The notes beneath the pieces are model-generated. The model did not search any database. It was not told where the DNA came from and worked only from the letters and a program-made list of their open reading frames with translations. 64,000 nucleotides of DNA, from assembly GCA_943329075.2 (NCBI GenBank), contig CALQCM020000012.1:1-64000 (forward strand). The letters are read 5' to 3'. The number at the start of each line of letters is the position of its first letter. Position 1 is the stretch's first letter. Source of the stretch: Chitinophaga pinensis. Its GTDB lineage: Bacteria; Pseudomonadota; Gammaproteobacteria; Burkholderiales; SG8-41. This document shows, in pieces, positions 17,644 through 27,049 of the stretch. The position numbers and the translations under genes were made by a program.

Positions 17644-18919
17644 ATTCTTCCAGCGACAGCCGACCGTCGTGGTTGCGATCGAGTTTGCGGAAATTCTGCT
17701 CGATCACCGCGTCGCCCTTCACCTCCTCTGGTGTCAGATAACCCGAGCGGTCGCGGTCAAGCAGATAAAATTCGCGCGGCGTCAGTTTTCCCGGTGATTC
17801 GATTGCCGCGTTGTCGCCGCCATTACCGCCGTTGCCAGAACCGCTATCGCTGAAGCGGTCAAACAGCTCGGCACCGCCGATCACCATAAACAGCGCCAGC
17901 GCCCCCGCCGCAAATGTCGTCATCTGTGCCATCGACATTTTTTTCCAGAATGGCGCGCCCGCCGCGGACGACTCCACGCGCAGCGTTTTCTCCCCCGTCG
18001 CCGGATCGCCGTCCGCATGCGCGGCAGGCGGCGACGCATGGGCTTCACCGGCAAACATCGCCTTCCATTCCGGCACCGATTGCGGCCGTTTCTTTTCGTC
18101 GACTCCCAGCCCGCGGTTGATGGCGTGCAGAAATGCCGCGGTGAAGCGGTCGCGCCGCGCCACCAGCTGGTCCATTACCGCATCATCTTTCAGACGCGTC
18201 ACCACGTCCGGCGGATTGTCACCGGTCACGGCGCGATACAGCACTGCGGCGAGCGAATAGATATCAGTCCACGGCCCCTGATTGCCATCGTTTGAATATT
18301 GTTCGAGCGGCGCATAGCCGGGCGTCAGGATCGACGTCATGGTGCGCGTCGTCGCGCCGGCGGCCAGGCGCGCCGAACCGAAGTCGAGCAATACCGGCTG
18401 GCCGCTGTCACGCATGAACAGGTTCGAAGGTTTGATATCGCGGTGCAGAAAACCCGCCTCATGCACAGCCTGCAGACCTTCGAGCAGCGGCAGCAGCATT
18501 CCCACCAGCATCGCTTCGTCAGGCTGCGGCGTGCGCTTGAGAAACTGGCTGAACGACAGCCCCGACTCGTAATTCATCACCATGTAGGCGGTGCCGTTGG
18601 CCTCGAAGAAGCGCAATACCGAAACGATGTTCGGATGACTGAATTTGGCGAGCAGGCGCGCCTCCTGCAAAAAGCGCTCAAGGCCCCACTTGTAGTTGTA
18701 GTCACTGCCCGAATTGACCGGCACGATGCCGCCGTTGGGCGCGCGCACTGCCAGTTCCACCGGCAGATACTCTTTGATCGCGACCTTTTTCTCGAGCACC
18801 GTATCGTAGGCGAGATAGGTCATGCCGAACCCACCCGCGCCGAGCACGGACTCCAGCCGGTATTCGAGCAGCATCGAATCCAGCGGCAGTGCATTACGAT
18901 AATTCAGAATTTCAACCAT
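17627..18919 (-). CDS. Membrane Ser/Thr protein kinase with two C-terminal EF-hands
   Basis: The 430-residue product has a complete kinase domain: glycine loop G27AGGFG32, Lys49 (VAIKE), H159RDIKPSN, D179FG and APE-like GYAPLEQY. A membrane helix follows near 335-352. The C-terminal tail has a Gly/Asn-rich linker and two EF-hand loops, DRDRSGYLTPEE and DRNHDGRLSLEE, so calcium is probably sensed outside while the kinase faces the cytoplasm. It lies 121 bases after a longer paralogue with the same architecture and is probably cotranscribed. Its targets are unknown. Confidence 0.9.
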   Translation of the reverse strand: MVEILNYRNALPLDSMLLEYRLESVLGAGGFGMTYLAYDTVLEKKVAIKEYLPVELAVRAPNGGIVPVNSGSDYNYKWGLERFLQEARLLAKFSHPNIVSVLRFFEANGTAYMVMNYESGLSFSQFLKRTPQPDEAMLVGMLLPLLEGLQAVHEAGFLHRDIKPSNLFMRDSGQPVLLDFGSARLAAGATTRTMTSILTPGYAPLEQYSNDGNQGPWTDIYSLAAVLYRAVTGDNPPDVVTRLKDDAVMDQLVARRDRFTAAFLHAINRGLGVDEKKRPQSVPEWKAMFAGEAHASPPAAHADGDPATGEKTLRVESSAAGAPFWKKMSMAQMTTFAAGALALFMVIGGAELFDRFSDSGSGNGGNGGDNAAIESPGKLTPREFYLLDRDRSGYLTPEEVKGDAVIEQNFRKLDRNHDGRLSLEEFTSSR

Positions 18920-19040
18920 GGGCCCCGCGACAGCAATACCGGTGGAATATCACCAGCCCGCGCATCATCGCTGATTTTCCAGTTAAAACCAAGCCTTGCC
19001 TTGGTTTCGCGGCGCAGCGAAAAAGCATATCCACCGGCAT

Positions 19041-20735
19041 TCAGCGGCGCGCCTTCTGCTGCATCTGCTGGCGCCGCAGGTGCGCGAGTTCGAGCGGCGA
19101 AATACGACCGTCGCCATTGGCATCGACCTGCGAAAAATTGCGTTCGATATACGGAAAGCGACCTTTGACTTCGTCAGGCGTGAGGTAACCGTTGCCGTCG
19201 CGGTCGGCGCCGGTGAATTCCTGCATGACCGTTTGCGGCACGGACGGATCCTGCGAAGAGTTCGGCGCAATCTCCGCCTTCCCCGGCGGCACGGCGATGG
19301 TCACTGTTTCATGTTTGGCCGCGGGCGGCGCCTTTTCCGCGGTGGCAGGCTTGGGTTCACTGTCGCGCAGTTCGTCGGACAGCCCCTCCTTCTGCATAAA
19401 GGCGGTCAATTCGCCCAGCGACACCATGCCATCGCCATTGCTGTCGATTTCTGCAAAACGGCTGGCATAGGCCGGCAGGCGTTGCGCCAACTCGTCACGG
19501 CTGATTGCACCGCTTTTGTCGGTGTCGGTGGCTTCGAAGCGCTGCGTCATGCGGCGCTCAAGATCCGGGGCGAGCTCCTCGTTGCGCTGCTGTCGCGCCG
19601 CCTCGTGCAGCGACTTCTCAATGCTACGCTGCTTCATGTAGATCGAAGCACTGACTGCCAGGATCAGAAAAAACGCGGCGCGGCGCAGCCACTTCCAGCG
19701 CGTACGCGTCAAGACGCGCGTGTTTGCCGGATGCGCTGCCGCGGTGGCGATAGGCGCGCCCACCGCCAGCGGCGGAACTGACGGATTGCGCATGGTCGGC
19801 ACCGCGGTCGGGATATCGGCAGCTGGCACGCCGCCGCGGTTCAACGCGGTGACCGGTGGCTTCTCGCTGAACAACTCGCGCCATTCACCGATGTCCTTCG
19901 GGCGCACACGTTCCTCGACCTGCATGCCCCACTCGATGGCGCGCAGGAAGCGCTCGTCGTAACGCACGCGCGCCGCAGCCAGTGACGCCGGCACATCGTC
20001 CACCCGCATGCGTTTGACCGCGTCGGGCGGGTTCTCGCCGGTGGCCGCGCGATACATCACTCCCGACAGCGCATAAATATCCGACCATGGCCCCTGGTTA
20101 CCGTCGGCCGCATATTGTTCCAGCGGCGCATAGCCGGGCGAAATGATCGCAGTCAGGTTCCGCGATGCAGCACCGCCGGCCAGACGCGCCGAGCCGAAGT
20201 CGAGCAGCACCGGCGTGCCGTTCTCGCGGATGAATACATTCGACGGCTTGATGTCGCGGTGCAGAAAACCCGCCTGGTGCACCGCCTGCAGGCCGTCGAG
20301 GATGGGCATCAGCATCTGCTTGAGCCATGCCTCCGGCGGCATCGGATTGCGCTTGAGGTATTGATGCAAAGACTCGCCCGCCTCGTAATCCATCACCATG
20401 TAACTGGTGCCGTTGGCCTCGAAGTAGCGGTTGACGCGGACGATGTTCGGATGGCTGAACTTGGCCAGCGTGCGCGCCTCCTGAATGAAACGTTCAAGGC
20501 CCCACTTGTAGTTATATTCGCTCTCGGTGTTGACCGGCACGACGCTGCCGTCGAGCGCGCGGACGGCCAGTTCGCCGGGCAGATATTCCTTGATGGCGAC
20601 GTGTTTTTCGAGATTGATGTCCCAGCCGAGATACGTCATGCCGAAACCGCCGGCGCCGAGCACCGCGTCGAGCCGGTATTCGAGCAGCATCGTGCCCAAC
20701 GTCAGCGAATTGCGGTAAGTCTGGGTTTCAGACAC
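19041..20735 (-). CDS. Membrane Ser/Thr protein kinase with four C-terminal EF-hands
   Basis: The 564-residue product repeats the neighbouring kinase's layout: glycine loop 27-32, Lys49, HRDIKPSN, DFG, a membrane helix (AAFFLILAVSASIYM), then a long outer tail. Four EF-hand loops are visible: DTDKSGAISRDE, DSNGDGMVSLGE, DRDGNGYLTPDE and DANGDGRISPLE. I chose the GTG at 20735 over the TTG one codon upstream because GAGG is five bases before it and because kinase motifs then align residue for residue with the paralogue. The last two EF-hands resemble the pair in the neighbour, so the two genes are likely duplicates. Confidence 0.9.
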   Translation of the reverse strand: MSETQTYRNSLTLGTMLLEYRLDAVLGAGGFGMTYLGWDINLEKHVAIKEYLPGELAVRALDGSVVPVNTESEYNYKWGLERFIQEARTLAKFSHPNIVRVNRYFEANGTSYMVMDYEAGESLHQYLKRNPMPPEAWLKQMLMPILDGLQAVHQAGFLHRDIKPSNVFIRENGTPVLLDFGSARLAGGAASRNLTAIISPGYAPLEQYAADGNQGPWSDIYALSGVMYRAATGENPPDAVKRMRVDDVPASLAAARVRYDERFLRAIEWGMQVEERVRPKDIGEWRELFSEKPPVTALNRGGVPAADIPTAVPTMRNPSVPPLAVGAPIATAAAHPANTRVLTRTRWKWLRRAAFFLILAVSASIYMKQRSIEKSLHEAARQQRNEELAPDLERRMTQRFEATDTDKSGAISRDELAQRLPAYASRFAEIDSNGDGMVSLGELTAFMQKEGLSDELRDSEPKPATAEKAPPAAKHETVTIAVPPGKAEIAPNSSQDPSVPQTVMQEFTGADRDGNGYLTPDEVKGRFPYIERNFSQVDANGDGRISPLELAHLRRQQMQQKARR

Positions 20736-20894
20736 CAATGCCTCGCAGCCAGATCGATCACGCCGGTGCCGGCGCCCGGCACCATTCGCGCGTCATATTC
20801 GTTTTTCCTATCATCTCGCACACGCCGCAAAAAATCCACCGCGGGTACAACGCGCGACGCCGCGCCGCGGTTGGCCGGGCCGCGCGTTCGGCGT

Positions 20895-22505
20895 CTAGGG
20901 CCAGCGCCAGCCCCGATATTGATCGCGCAACGCCGCCTTCAGCATTTTTCCAGTGGAGGTACGCGGAATCTCGCTCACAAACACAAACGCCTCCGGCAGC
21001 CAGAACTTCGCCAGTTTGGGCGCGAGAAAGGCGCGCAACCCCACCTCGTCCGCCTGCGCACCGGCTTTCAATACCACGACTGCGAGCGGACGCTCGTCCC
21101 ATTTCGGGTGTGCCACACCGATCACCGCGGCCTCCTGCACCGCCGGGTGCGCCATCAATGCATTTTCAAGATCGAGCGAACTGATCCACTCGCCGCCCGA
21201 TTTGATGAGGTCCTTGGTGCGGTCAGTGATTTTGACGTAGCCCTCGGCATCGATGGTGGCGACGTCGCCAGTACGAAACCAGTCGTCGGCCGTCCATTTA
21301 TCGGCCTCTGCCGGCAATTCGTGATAACCCGAGGCGATCCACGGCCCGCGCACCTGCAGTTCGCCCATGGTTATGCCGTCCCACGGCGCCTCGCCGTTGT
21401 CGGTCATGGTGCGCACCTCGACGAACGGCGCCGGCAATCCCTGCTTGAGGCGATAGGCGTAACGCTCATCTTCGGACAACGACTTAAGCGATGCCTTCAG
21501 ATGCGCCGTGGTCCCCAGCGGTGTGGTCTCGGTCATGCCCCAGGCGTGCAGAACGTGCAGGTTGTGTTTGTCAAAAGCACGAATCATCGCCTCTGATGCC
21601 GCCGCACCGCCGACCACCATGCGCATACCAGGCATGAGTTTCCACTGCGCCGGATTTTTTTCCAGCGCATTCAAGACGCCCATCCAGATGGTCGGCACGC
21701 CGGCCGTAAAGGTCACGCGCTCGGTCTCATACAAATCGAGCAGGCTCGCCGCATCGAGATGTGGCCCCGGTAACACGAGTTTGCAACCAACCATGACGCC
21801 GGTGAACGGCAGACCCCAGGCATTGACGTGAAACATCGGCACTACCGGACAGAGCGAATCGGTCTGCGTCAGCGCCAGCGTGTCGCCCATCGCGCTGGCC
21901 ATCGAATGCAGCACCAGCGCGCGGTGCGAATACACCACGCCTTTCGGCCGCCCGGTCGTGCCCGAGGTGTAGCACATGCCGGCGGCCGCGTTTTCGTCCA
22001 ACCGCGGTGCGACAAGCGCCTGTGCGCCCCCGATGACCTCTTCGTAATTTTCATACCCCGCCGCCACCGGCGCGCCGGAAAGCGGCACCACGATGACACG
22101 TTCAAATTTCATCTGGTCGCGGAATTTCTCGTAGAGCGGCAACAGCACGTCATCGACGATCAGTACACGGTCACCGGCATGTTTGGCGATATAGGCGATG
22201 TCGTCGGGATGCAAACGCAGATTGAGTGTGTGCAGCACGAAGCCGGCGCAGGGAATGCCGAAATAGGCTTCGAGGTGCGCATAGTGGTTCCACATCAGCG
22301 TGGCGACGCGGTCGCCCGGCGCGAGACCCATCGCCTGCAGCGCGCCGCCGAGCGCCAGTGCGCGACGGTGAAAATCGCGGTAGTGATGGCGGTGCAGCGA
22401 TTTGTCCGGCAGCCGGGAGACGATCGCCGAGGCGCCGAACAACTGGCCGGCGCGCTTGAGTATATGCGTCAGCGTCAGCGGAAAATCCATCATCGTGCTT
22501 TGCAT
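20895..22505 (-). CDS. AMP-forming fatty-acid/carboxylate-CoA ligase
   Basis: The 536-residue product is a full-length adenylate-forming enzyme: P-loop YTSGTTGRPKGV, core motif GMTETTPLGT, the hinge DRTKDLIKSGGEW and the catalytic Lys in TSTGKMLK. Such enzymes activate a carboxylate to acyl-AMP and then acyl-CoA in the cytoplasm; the sequence is closest in pattern to medium/long-chain acyl-CoA ligases. The ATG at 22505 has a GGGGAGG site. It lies 136 bases after the PrpD gene of the tctBAC unit, so it could activate the imported acid, but it may have its own promoter. Confidence 0.9.
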   Translation of the reverse strand: MQSTMMDFPLTLTHILKRAGQLFGASAIVSRLPDKSLHRHHYRDFHRRALALGGALQAMGLAPGDRVATLMWNHYAHLEAYFGIPCAGFVLHTLNLRLHPDDIAYIAKHAGDRVLIVDDVLLPLYEKFRDQMKFERVIVVPLSGAPVAAGYENYEEVIGGAQALVAPRLDENAAAGMCYTSGTTGRPKGVVYSHRALVLHSMASAMGDTLALTQTDSLCPVVPMFHVNAWGLPFTGVMVGCKLVLPGPHLDAASLLDLYETERVTFTAGVPTIWMGVLNALEKNPAQWKLMPGMRMVVGGAAASEAMIRAFDKHNLHVLHAWGMTETTPLGTTAHLKASLKSLSEDERYAYRLKQGLPAPFVEVRTMTDNGEAPWDGITMGELQVRGPWIASGYHELPAEADKWTADDWFRTGDVATIDAEGYVKITDRTKDLIKSGGEWISSLDLENALMAHPAVQEAAVIGVAHPKWDERPLAVVVLKAGAQADEVGLRAFLAPKLAKFWLPEAFVFVSEIPRTSTGKMLKAALRDQYRGWRWP

Positions 22506-22641
22506 GGCGCCTCCCCTTAAACCCTTTGCCACAGATTTCACCGAGGACCCAGAGAGAACACCATCAGGATACAGACAACGTATACGCGAAATTTCAGACG
22601 GCTTTTCTCGGTGATCCCTGTGGCGGAACTTTTAACTTTTG

Positions 22642-24015
22642 CTAGCCGCGAAACGGCGAGAAATCCAGCGGGCCGTCGAAGACGCCGCGCGCAAATTGCA
22701 GAAACTGCGATGCCTGCTGTTCACCCCAGCCGCCGAAGGCGACGTTGCCGCGGAACTTGCACTCGATGTCGTCACGCGACAGCGGATCGTTGACGCCGCC
22801 GCGGATGTGCGGCTGGCGCTCTTCGAACACGCGGCCGTCTTTCAACGTCATTTTCACGTGCCCCGTATAAGCTCTCGGGTACGGGTTGTTCGGATCGACA
22901 ACGTAATTCACCTTGCCAGCCAGCGCGAGGATGCGCGGATCGCGCACCGTCTTTTCGCTAAAGGCCTCAAGTCCGCCGCCACCGGTGACAAAAGCCACCG
23001 CGATATTGAATGGCGCGCTGAATTTCGCCGCGTAATCGTTGGCCGGCTTGTGTTTCGATGCGAGCGGGTCCCACAAGCGGTGCACATAACCTTCGGCGGT
23101 TTCGCACAGCACCGATTCCACCTCCTCGGCCTGAAAGCCTTTTTGTGCAAGCCGCAGGGCGCAATCAATGTAGGGCTGGTTCATGGTGCCGGTGGCGTAC
23201 GGCTTGAAGGTCAGCTTCAGCATATGCCACTCTTCGCCGAAACCGCGCAGCATCGCTTCGAAATCGCCGGCGCCGGTGCGCGCAAAACCATTGAACAATC
23301 CGTGCGTGCCTTCGAACACCGTGCGCGGCCCGAGAAAGCGCTGCTCTCCGATGCGCGCGGCATGCACACCGATGCGCGCAGCCCAGCCCGCATGCAGACG
23401 CTTGGTCCACGCGCCCTCGGCGAGGTATTCGATAATGCCGGACGACATGCTGCCGGCGGTGCCGAGTGCATCGACCATCTGTTTGCGATCGAGTCCGAGC
23501 GCCGCGCTCACCGCGACGGTGGAGGCCATCGAACCGAGCACACTGGTCGGGTGAAAACCCGCCTTGTGAATGGCCTTGGGCATGACAAAACAAAGCCGGC
23601 ACAGCGTCTCGACGCCGGCAATGATGCCCGTGAGCGCCGCGCGGCCGTCGAGATTGAAGCGCTCGCAGGCCGCCAGCACCGCCGGCACCACCACCGCGCT
23701 GCTATGCACCGGGCCACCTTCAAACGTGTCGTCGAAATCTTCGCCATGTGCAGCGGTGCCGTTGATCATCGCCGCGTCTTCGGCGCGAAGGGTCTGCGCG
23801 TGACCAAGCGCCGTGCAACCGCCGCCGGCATCCACACTGGCGATCAAGGCTTTTATATAGTCGTTGTGACGCGCGGCAACGCACAGGCCCGACACATCGA
23901 TCAGCAGTTCCTCGGCGCGCGCGCGCAATGCCGCCGGCAGCGTGCGCTGCCGTAATGCGATGACAGCGTCGGCAAGCCGCTCGGCAACCGCCGGGCCGGT
24001 GGTCGTTGTCGTCAT
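22642..24015 (-). CDS. MmgE/PrpD family protein
   Basis: The 457-residue product is full length for the MmgE/PrpD family, which includes 2-methylcitrate dehydratase and cis-aconitate decarboxylase. Visible family features are NGTAAHGEDFDDT near residue 85-97, HPTSVLGSMAS, a hydrophobic all-helical first half and a PYPRAYTGHVKMTLKDG segment in the second. It starts eight bases after the tctC stop, so it belongs to the transporter operon and probably acts on the imported carboxylate. The true substrate is unknown; most family members outside prp operons are uncharacterised. Confidence 0.85.
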   Translation of the reverse strand: MTTTTTGPAVAERLADAVIALRQRTLPAALRARAEELLIDVSGLCVAARHNDYIKALIASVDAGGGCTALGHAQTLRAEDAAMINGTAAHGEDFDDTFEGGPVHSSAVVVPAVLAACERFNLDGRAALTGIIAGVETLCRLCFVMPKAIHKAGFHPTSVLGSMASTVAVSAALGLDRKQMVDALGTAGSMSSGIIEYLAEGAWTKRLHAGWAARIGVHAARIGEQRFLGPRTVFEGTHGLFNGFARTGAGDFEAMLRGFGEEWHMLKLTFKPYATGTMNQPYIDCALRLAQKGFQAEEVESVLCETAEGYVHRLWDPLASKHKPANDYAAKFSAPFNIAVAFVTGGGGLEAFSEKTVRDPRILALAGKVNYVVDPNNPYPRAYTGHVKMTLKDGRVFEERQPHIRGGVNDPLSRDDIECKFRGNVAFGGWGEQQASQFLQFARGVFDGPLDFSPFRG

Positions 24016-24022
24016 GTGCCGC

Positions 24023-25003
24023 CTAACGGACGACTTTGACGCCGGCGTCTTTCAGGATCTCCGACATCTGCGCGCTGAAAGTATCGACGAACTTCAGCAA
24101 GTCGGCGCCGTTCTGATAACCGTCCTCGAACTGGTTGTCCTCCAGATATTTCTTCCAGGTCGCAGTCTGCACAAACTTTTGGAAAACGCCTTCCCAGTAG
24201 TCGAGGTTTTCTTTGGGAATGCCGGGCGGCGCGACCACGCCGCGCACCTGCGGCACCACCGGAACGTCGTAACCGGCCTCTTTCAACAGCGGCACGTTCG
24301 GGAACGACAGCAGGCGCTTGCTGGCGATTTGCGCAAGCACGCGCATGCTGCCGGCGCGGATGTGCTCGCCGGCCTCCTGCGGCTCGATCACCATCATGTT
24401 GACGTGGCCGCCGAGCAGCGCGGAAATGCGTTCGCCGCCGCCGGGAAATGAAATATAGGCCCACTGTGCGCCGGTGCTTTTTTGCAACAGCTGTCGCACC
24501 ACGTTGTCGCGGCTCGTGATCGAACCGCCGGATTGCTTGAGTGTGCCCGGCGCTTTTTTCGCCGCCTCAATGAAATCTTTCATCGTTTTGAACGGCGCAT
24601 CGGATTTCACGGCGATGACCGCCGGCTCCAGCACCAGGCGCGCGACCGTCGTCAACTCGCGCAGCGTGACCTTGGCTTCGGTCGCCACCAGCGGGTTGGT
24701 CAGCCACACGCCGGTAAAAAATCCGATTGTGTTGACGTCGCCTTTTTTCTCGGCGAGATAGGCCGCTGCCACCGAACCGTTGCCGCCGGTCTTGTTCACC
24801 ACCTGCAGCCGCACCGGCACCAGCTTTTCTTTTTCGATCATTGAGGCGACGGCGCGCGCCAGCGTGTCGCTGCCGCCACCGGGTCCGGTATGCACAACGA
24901 CTTCAACCGGACGCGTCGGCTTCCAGCCTTGCGCCACAACCGGTGCCGGCAATGCAACAACGCCGGCGATGCCGGCGGCAAGTATCAGGGTAGCAATCCG
25001 CAT
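24023..25003 (-). CDS. tctC: TctC/Bug-type substrate-binding protein of the tctBAC unit
   Basis: The 326-residue product has a Sec signal peptide ending PAPVVAQ and the Bug two-lobe fold signatures: GPGGGSDTLAR near the first substrate loop, and LLGGHVNMMV later. It lacks the common DNR.GA motif and has NKTGGNGS instead, placing it in the divergent branch that usually accompanies complete TctAB sets. It is the binding component for the adjacent TctA/TctB, 18 bases after tctA. Substrates of the family are di- and tricarboxylates and other small acids. Confidence 0.92.
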   Translation of the reverse strand: MRIATLILAAGIAGVVALPAPVVAQGWKPTRPVEVVVHTGPGGGSDTLARAVASMIEKEKLVPVRLQVVNKTGGNGSVAAAYLAEKKGDVNTIGFFTGVWLTNPLVATEAKVTLRELTTVARLVLEPAVIAVKSDAPFKTMKDFIEAAKKAPGTLKQSGGSITSRDNVVRQLLQKSTGAQWAYISFPGGGERISALLGGHVNMMVIEPQEAGEHIRAGSMRVLAQIASKRLLSFPNVPLLKEAGYDVPVVPQVRGVVAPPGIPKENLDYWEGVFQKFVQTATWKKYLEDNQFEDGYQNGADLLKFVDTFSAQMSEILKDAGVKVVR

Positions 25004-25021
25004 AAGATCCTCCTGTTAAAT

Positions 25022-26533
25022 TTAATCTTCCGATTCGATCGCCTGCAGGCGCAGGCGGTTGAGACTGCCGAAGACGGGGACCAGCAGCACCAAAACAGCG
25101 ATTACGAGCATGACGGCAGATATCGGCCGCGCCACCAGTATCGTCAGGTCACCCTGCGACATCATCAAGGATTGGCGCAGGGCGCGCTCCATCGCATCAC
25201 CGAGCACCAGGCCGAGCACCATGGGCGCGGCCGGATAATCGAGCTTGCGCATGAGGTAACCAAGCAGGCCGAACGCCATCAGCATCGAGAGATCGAACAG
25301 ACTGCTCGACACCGTGTAGACGCCGACGATCGAAATGCCGAAGATCAACGGATACAGTATGTGCACCGGCAACCGCAGCAATTGCGCAAACACCGGCACC
25401 AGCGGCAGGTTCAACACCAGCAGCATGACGTTACCGATATACATGCTGGCAACCAGCCCCCAGAACAGGTCCGGATGTTCCTGGATCAGTAGCGGGCCGG
25501 GCTTGAAACCCCACAACACCAGCGCCGCCAGAAGGATCGCCGTGGTGCCCGAACCCGGGATGCCAAGCGTCAGCAAGGGCACCAGCGCGCCGCCGGTTTC
25601 CGAGTTATTGGCGCCCTCGGGGGCGGCTACGCCCTCAATAACGCCGGTGCCGAACAGTTCGCGCCGCTTCGACACCGCTTTTTCGATGCCATAGGAAATA
25701 AACGAGGCAATCGTCGAGCCCGCACCAGGCAGCACGCCGGTGATAAACCCAACGACCGAACCGTTAATAAAGGCAAAGCGGCAGTCTTTCAGGTCCTGCA
25801 TGGTCGGCAGCAGATTACGCAGGCCTTTGGGCACCGGCAGCACCTGCGCCGACTCGCGCGTTTCCATGTTGCAGAACACCTCGCCCAGCGCAAAGATGCC
25901 GATGGCGACCACCACGAAATCGATGCCGTCGAGCATCTCCATGTTGCCAAAGGTAAAGCGCGAGGTCGAACTGAACAGATCTGTGCCCATGGTAGCGATC
26001 CACAGCCCGACCAGCATGGCGAGCAGCGCCTTGATCATCGAGCGACCGGCGAGCAGCACCACCATCGCCAGGCCCAGCACCATCAGCGCAAAATATTCGG
26101 GCGAACTGAACGACAGCGCGAATTTTGCCAGCGGCGGCGCCACCAGCATCAGACCCAGCACACCGACGGTGCCGGCGATGAACGAGGCGATCGCCGCGAT
26201 GCCGAGCGCCGCCCCCGCCCTGCCCTTGCGCGCCATCTGATAACCGTCGAGACAGGTCACTACCGACGCTGATTCGCCCGGCACATTGAGCAGGATCGAG
26301 GTGGTCGAGCCGCCGTACTTGGCGCCGTAATATATGCCGGACAGCATGATCATCGCGCTGGCCGGCGCCATCTGAAAGGTCAGCGGCAACAACATCGCAA
26401 TCGTCGCCGGCGGTCCGAGGCCCGGCATGATACCGACGATGGTGCCGAGAAACACGCCGACGAAACACCACCACAGATTGATCGGCGCCAGCGCAACCGC
26501 AAATCCGTTCCACAGGCCGGTAATAATATCCAT
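25022..26533 (-). CDS. tctA: Tripartite tricarboxylate transporter large permease TctA
   Basis: The 503-residue integral membrane protein has about 11-12 hydrophobic helices and TctA signatures, including GTIVGIMPGLGPPATIAMLLPLT-type N-terminal text, YYGAKYGGSTTSILLN and GVLPGAGSTIASF. It is the translocating subunit of a TTT transporter, driven by the ion gradient and served by TctC. It is the only TctA in the window, whereas eleven binding proteins are present. It follows tctB by seven bases. Confidence 0.95.
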   Translation of the reverse strand: MDIITGLWNGFAVALAPINLWWCFVGVFLGTIVGIMPGLGPPATIAMLLPLTFQMAPASAMIMLSGIYYGAKYGGSTTSILLNVPGESASVVTCLDGYQMARKGRAGAALGIAAIASFIAGTVGVLGLMLVAPPLAKFALSFSSPEYFALMVLGLAMVVLLAGRSMIKALLAMLVGLWIATMGTDLFSSTSRFTFGNMEMLDGIDFVVVAIGIFALGEVFCNMETRESAQVLPVPKGLRNLLPTMQDLKDCRFAFINGSVVGFITGVLPGAGSTIASFISYGIEKAVSKRRELFGTGVIEGVAAPEGANNSETGGALVPLLTLGIPGSGTTAILLAALVLWGFKPGPLLIQEHPDLFWGLVASMYIGNVMLLVLNLPLVPVFAQLLRLPVHILYPLIFGISIVGVYTVSSSLFDLSMLMAFGLLGYLMRKLDYPAAPMVLGLVLGDAMERALRQSLMMSQGDLTILVARPISAVMLVIAVLVLLVPVFGSLNRLRLQAIESED

Positions 26534-26540
26534 GTCAGCC

Positions 26541-27008
26541 CTAAAAACCGAACACGCCGACGGGCAGCGTCACACCCAACGCCGTCGGAAAAATCAGATG
26601 AAACCCGGCCGCACTCGTCACGGCGATCACCGCGGCACTTTTCAGCGGCCGCTGGTACATCACCGCCACCACCATAAACGTGAACAGCGCGTAGCTCAGC
26701 ACGAAGCCAAGCAGTTTAAGCATTGCCACACAGACCACCAGTGCGGCCCACACCAGCAGCGCGCGCATGACACGCCGCCAGTCCATGGCGGTATCGGCGG
26801 TGGAACGCGCGCGCTTCACACTCGACACGACGAGCGCCAGCGACAGCACGATCATGGCGATGCCGTACCACAACGGAAAGAACCCGGCACCGGGGCCGTC
26901 CGGCCCCAGATAATCCCAATGTTGCGCTTCAACGACGATGTAAACACCCAGCGCCGCCAGCGCCAGTCCGGACCAGAGGTCGCCGGTTTTCTGCGATTTT
27001 TCTTCCAT
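26541..27008 (-). CDS. tctB: Tripartite tricarboxylate transporter small subunit TctB
   Basis: The 155-residue membrane protein has four hydrophobic helices and the TctB pattern GPGAGFFPLWYGI after the first helix. It forms the membrane complex with TctA. The ATG at 27008 starts a typical cytoplasmic N-terminus (MEEKSQKTGDLWSG); the longer frame upstream runs through the end of the VOC gene and is not used. Confidence 0.92.
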   Translation of the reverse strand: MEEKSQKTGDLWSGLALAALGVYIVVEAQHWDYLGPDGPGAGFFPLWYGIAMIVLSLALVVSSVKRARSTADTAMDWRRVMRALLVWAALVVCVAMLKLLGFVLSYALFTFMVVAVMYQRPLKSAAVIAVTSAAGFHLIFPTALGVTLPVGVFGF

Positions 27009-27049
27009 GCGATCCTTTGCGCCGTCGCTCAACGACGGCGCATCTGTGC

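Noticed and set aside
22639..23955. Long open frame on the plus strand opposite the first PrpD gene (438 codons)
   Set aside because: Its translation is His/Arg-rich without any family motif; it is a GC-rich shadow of the PrpD gene, which has full-length family similarity.
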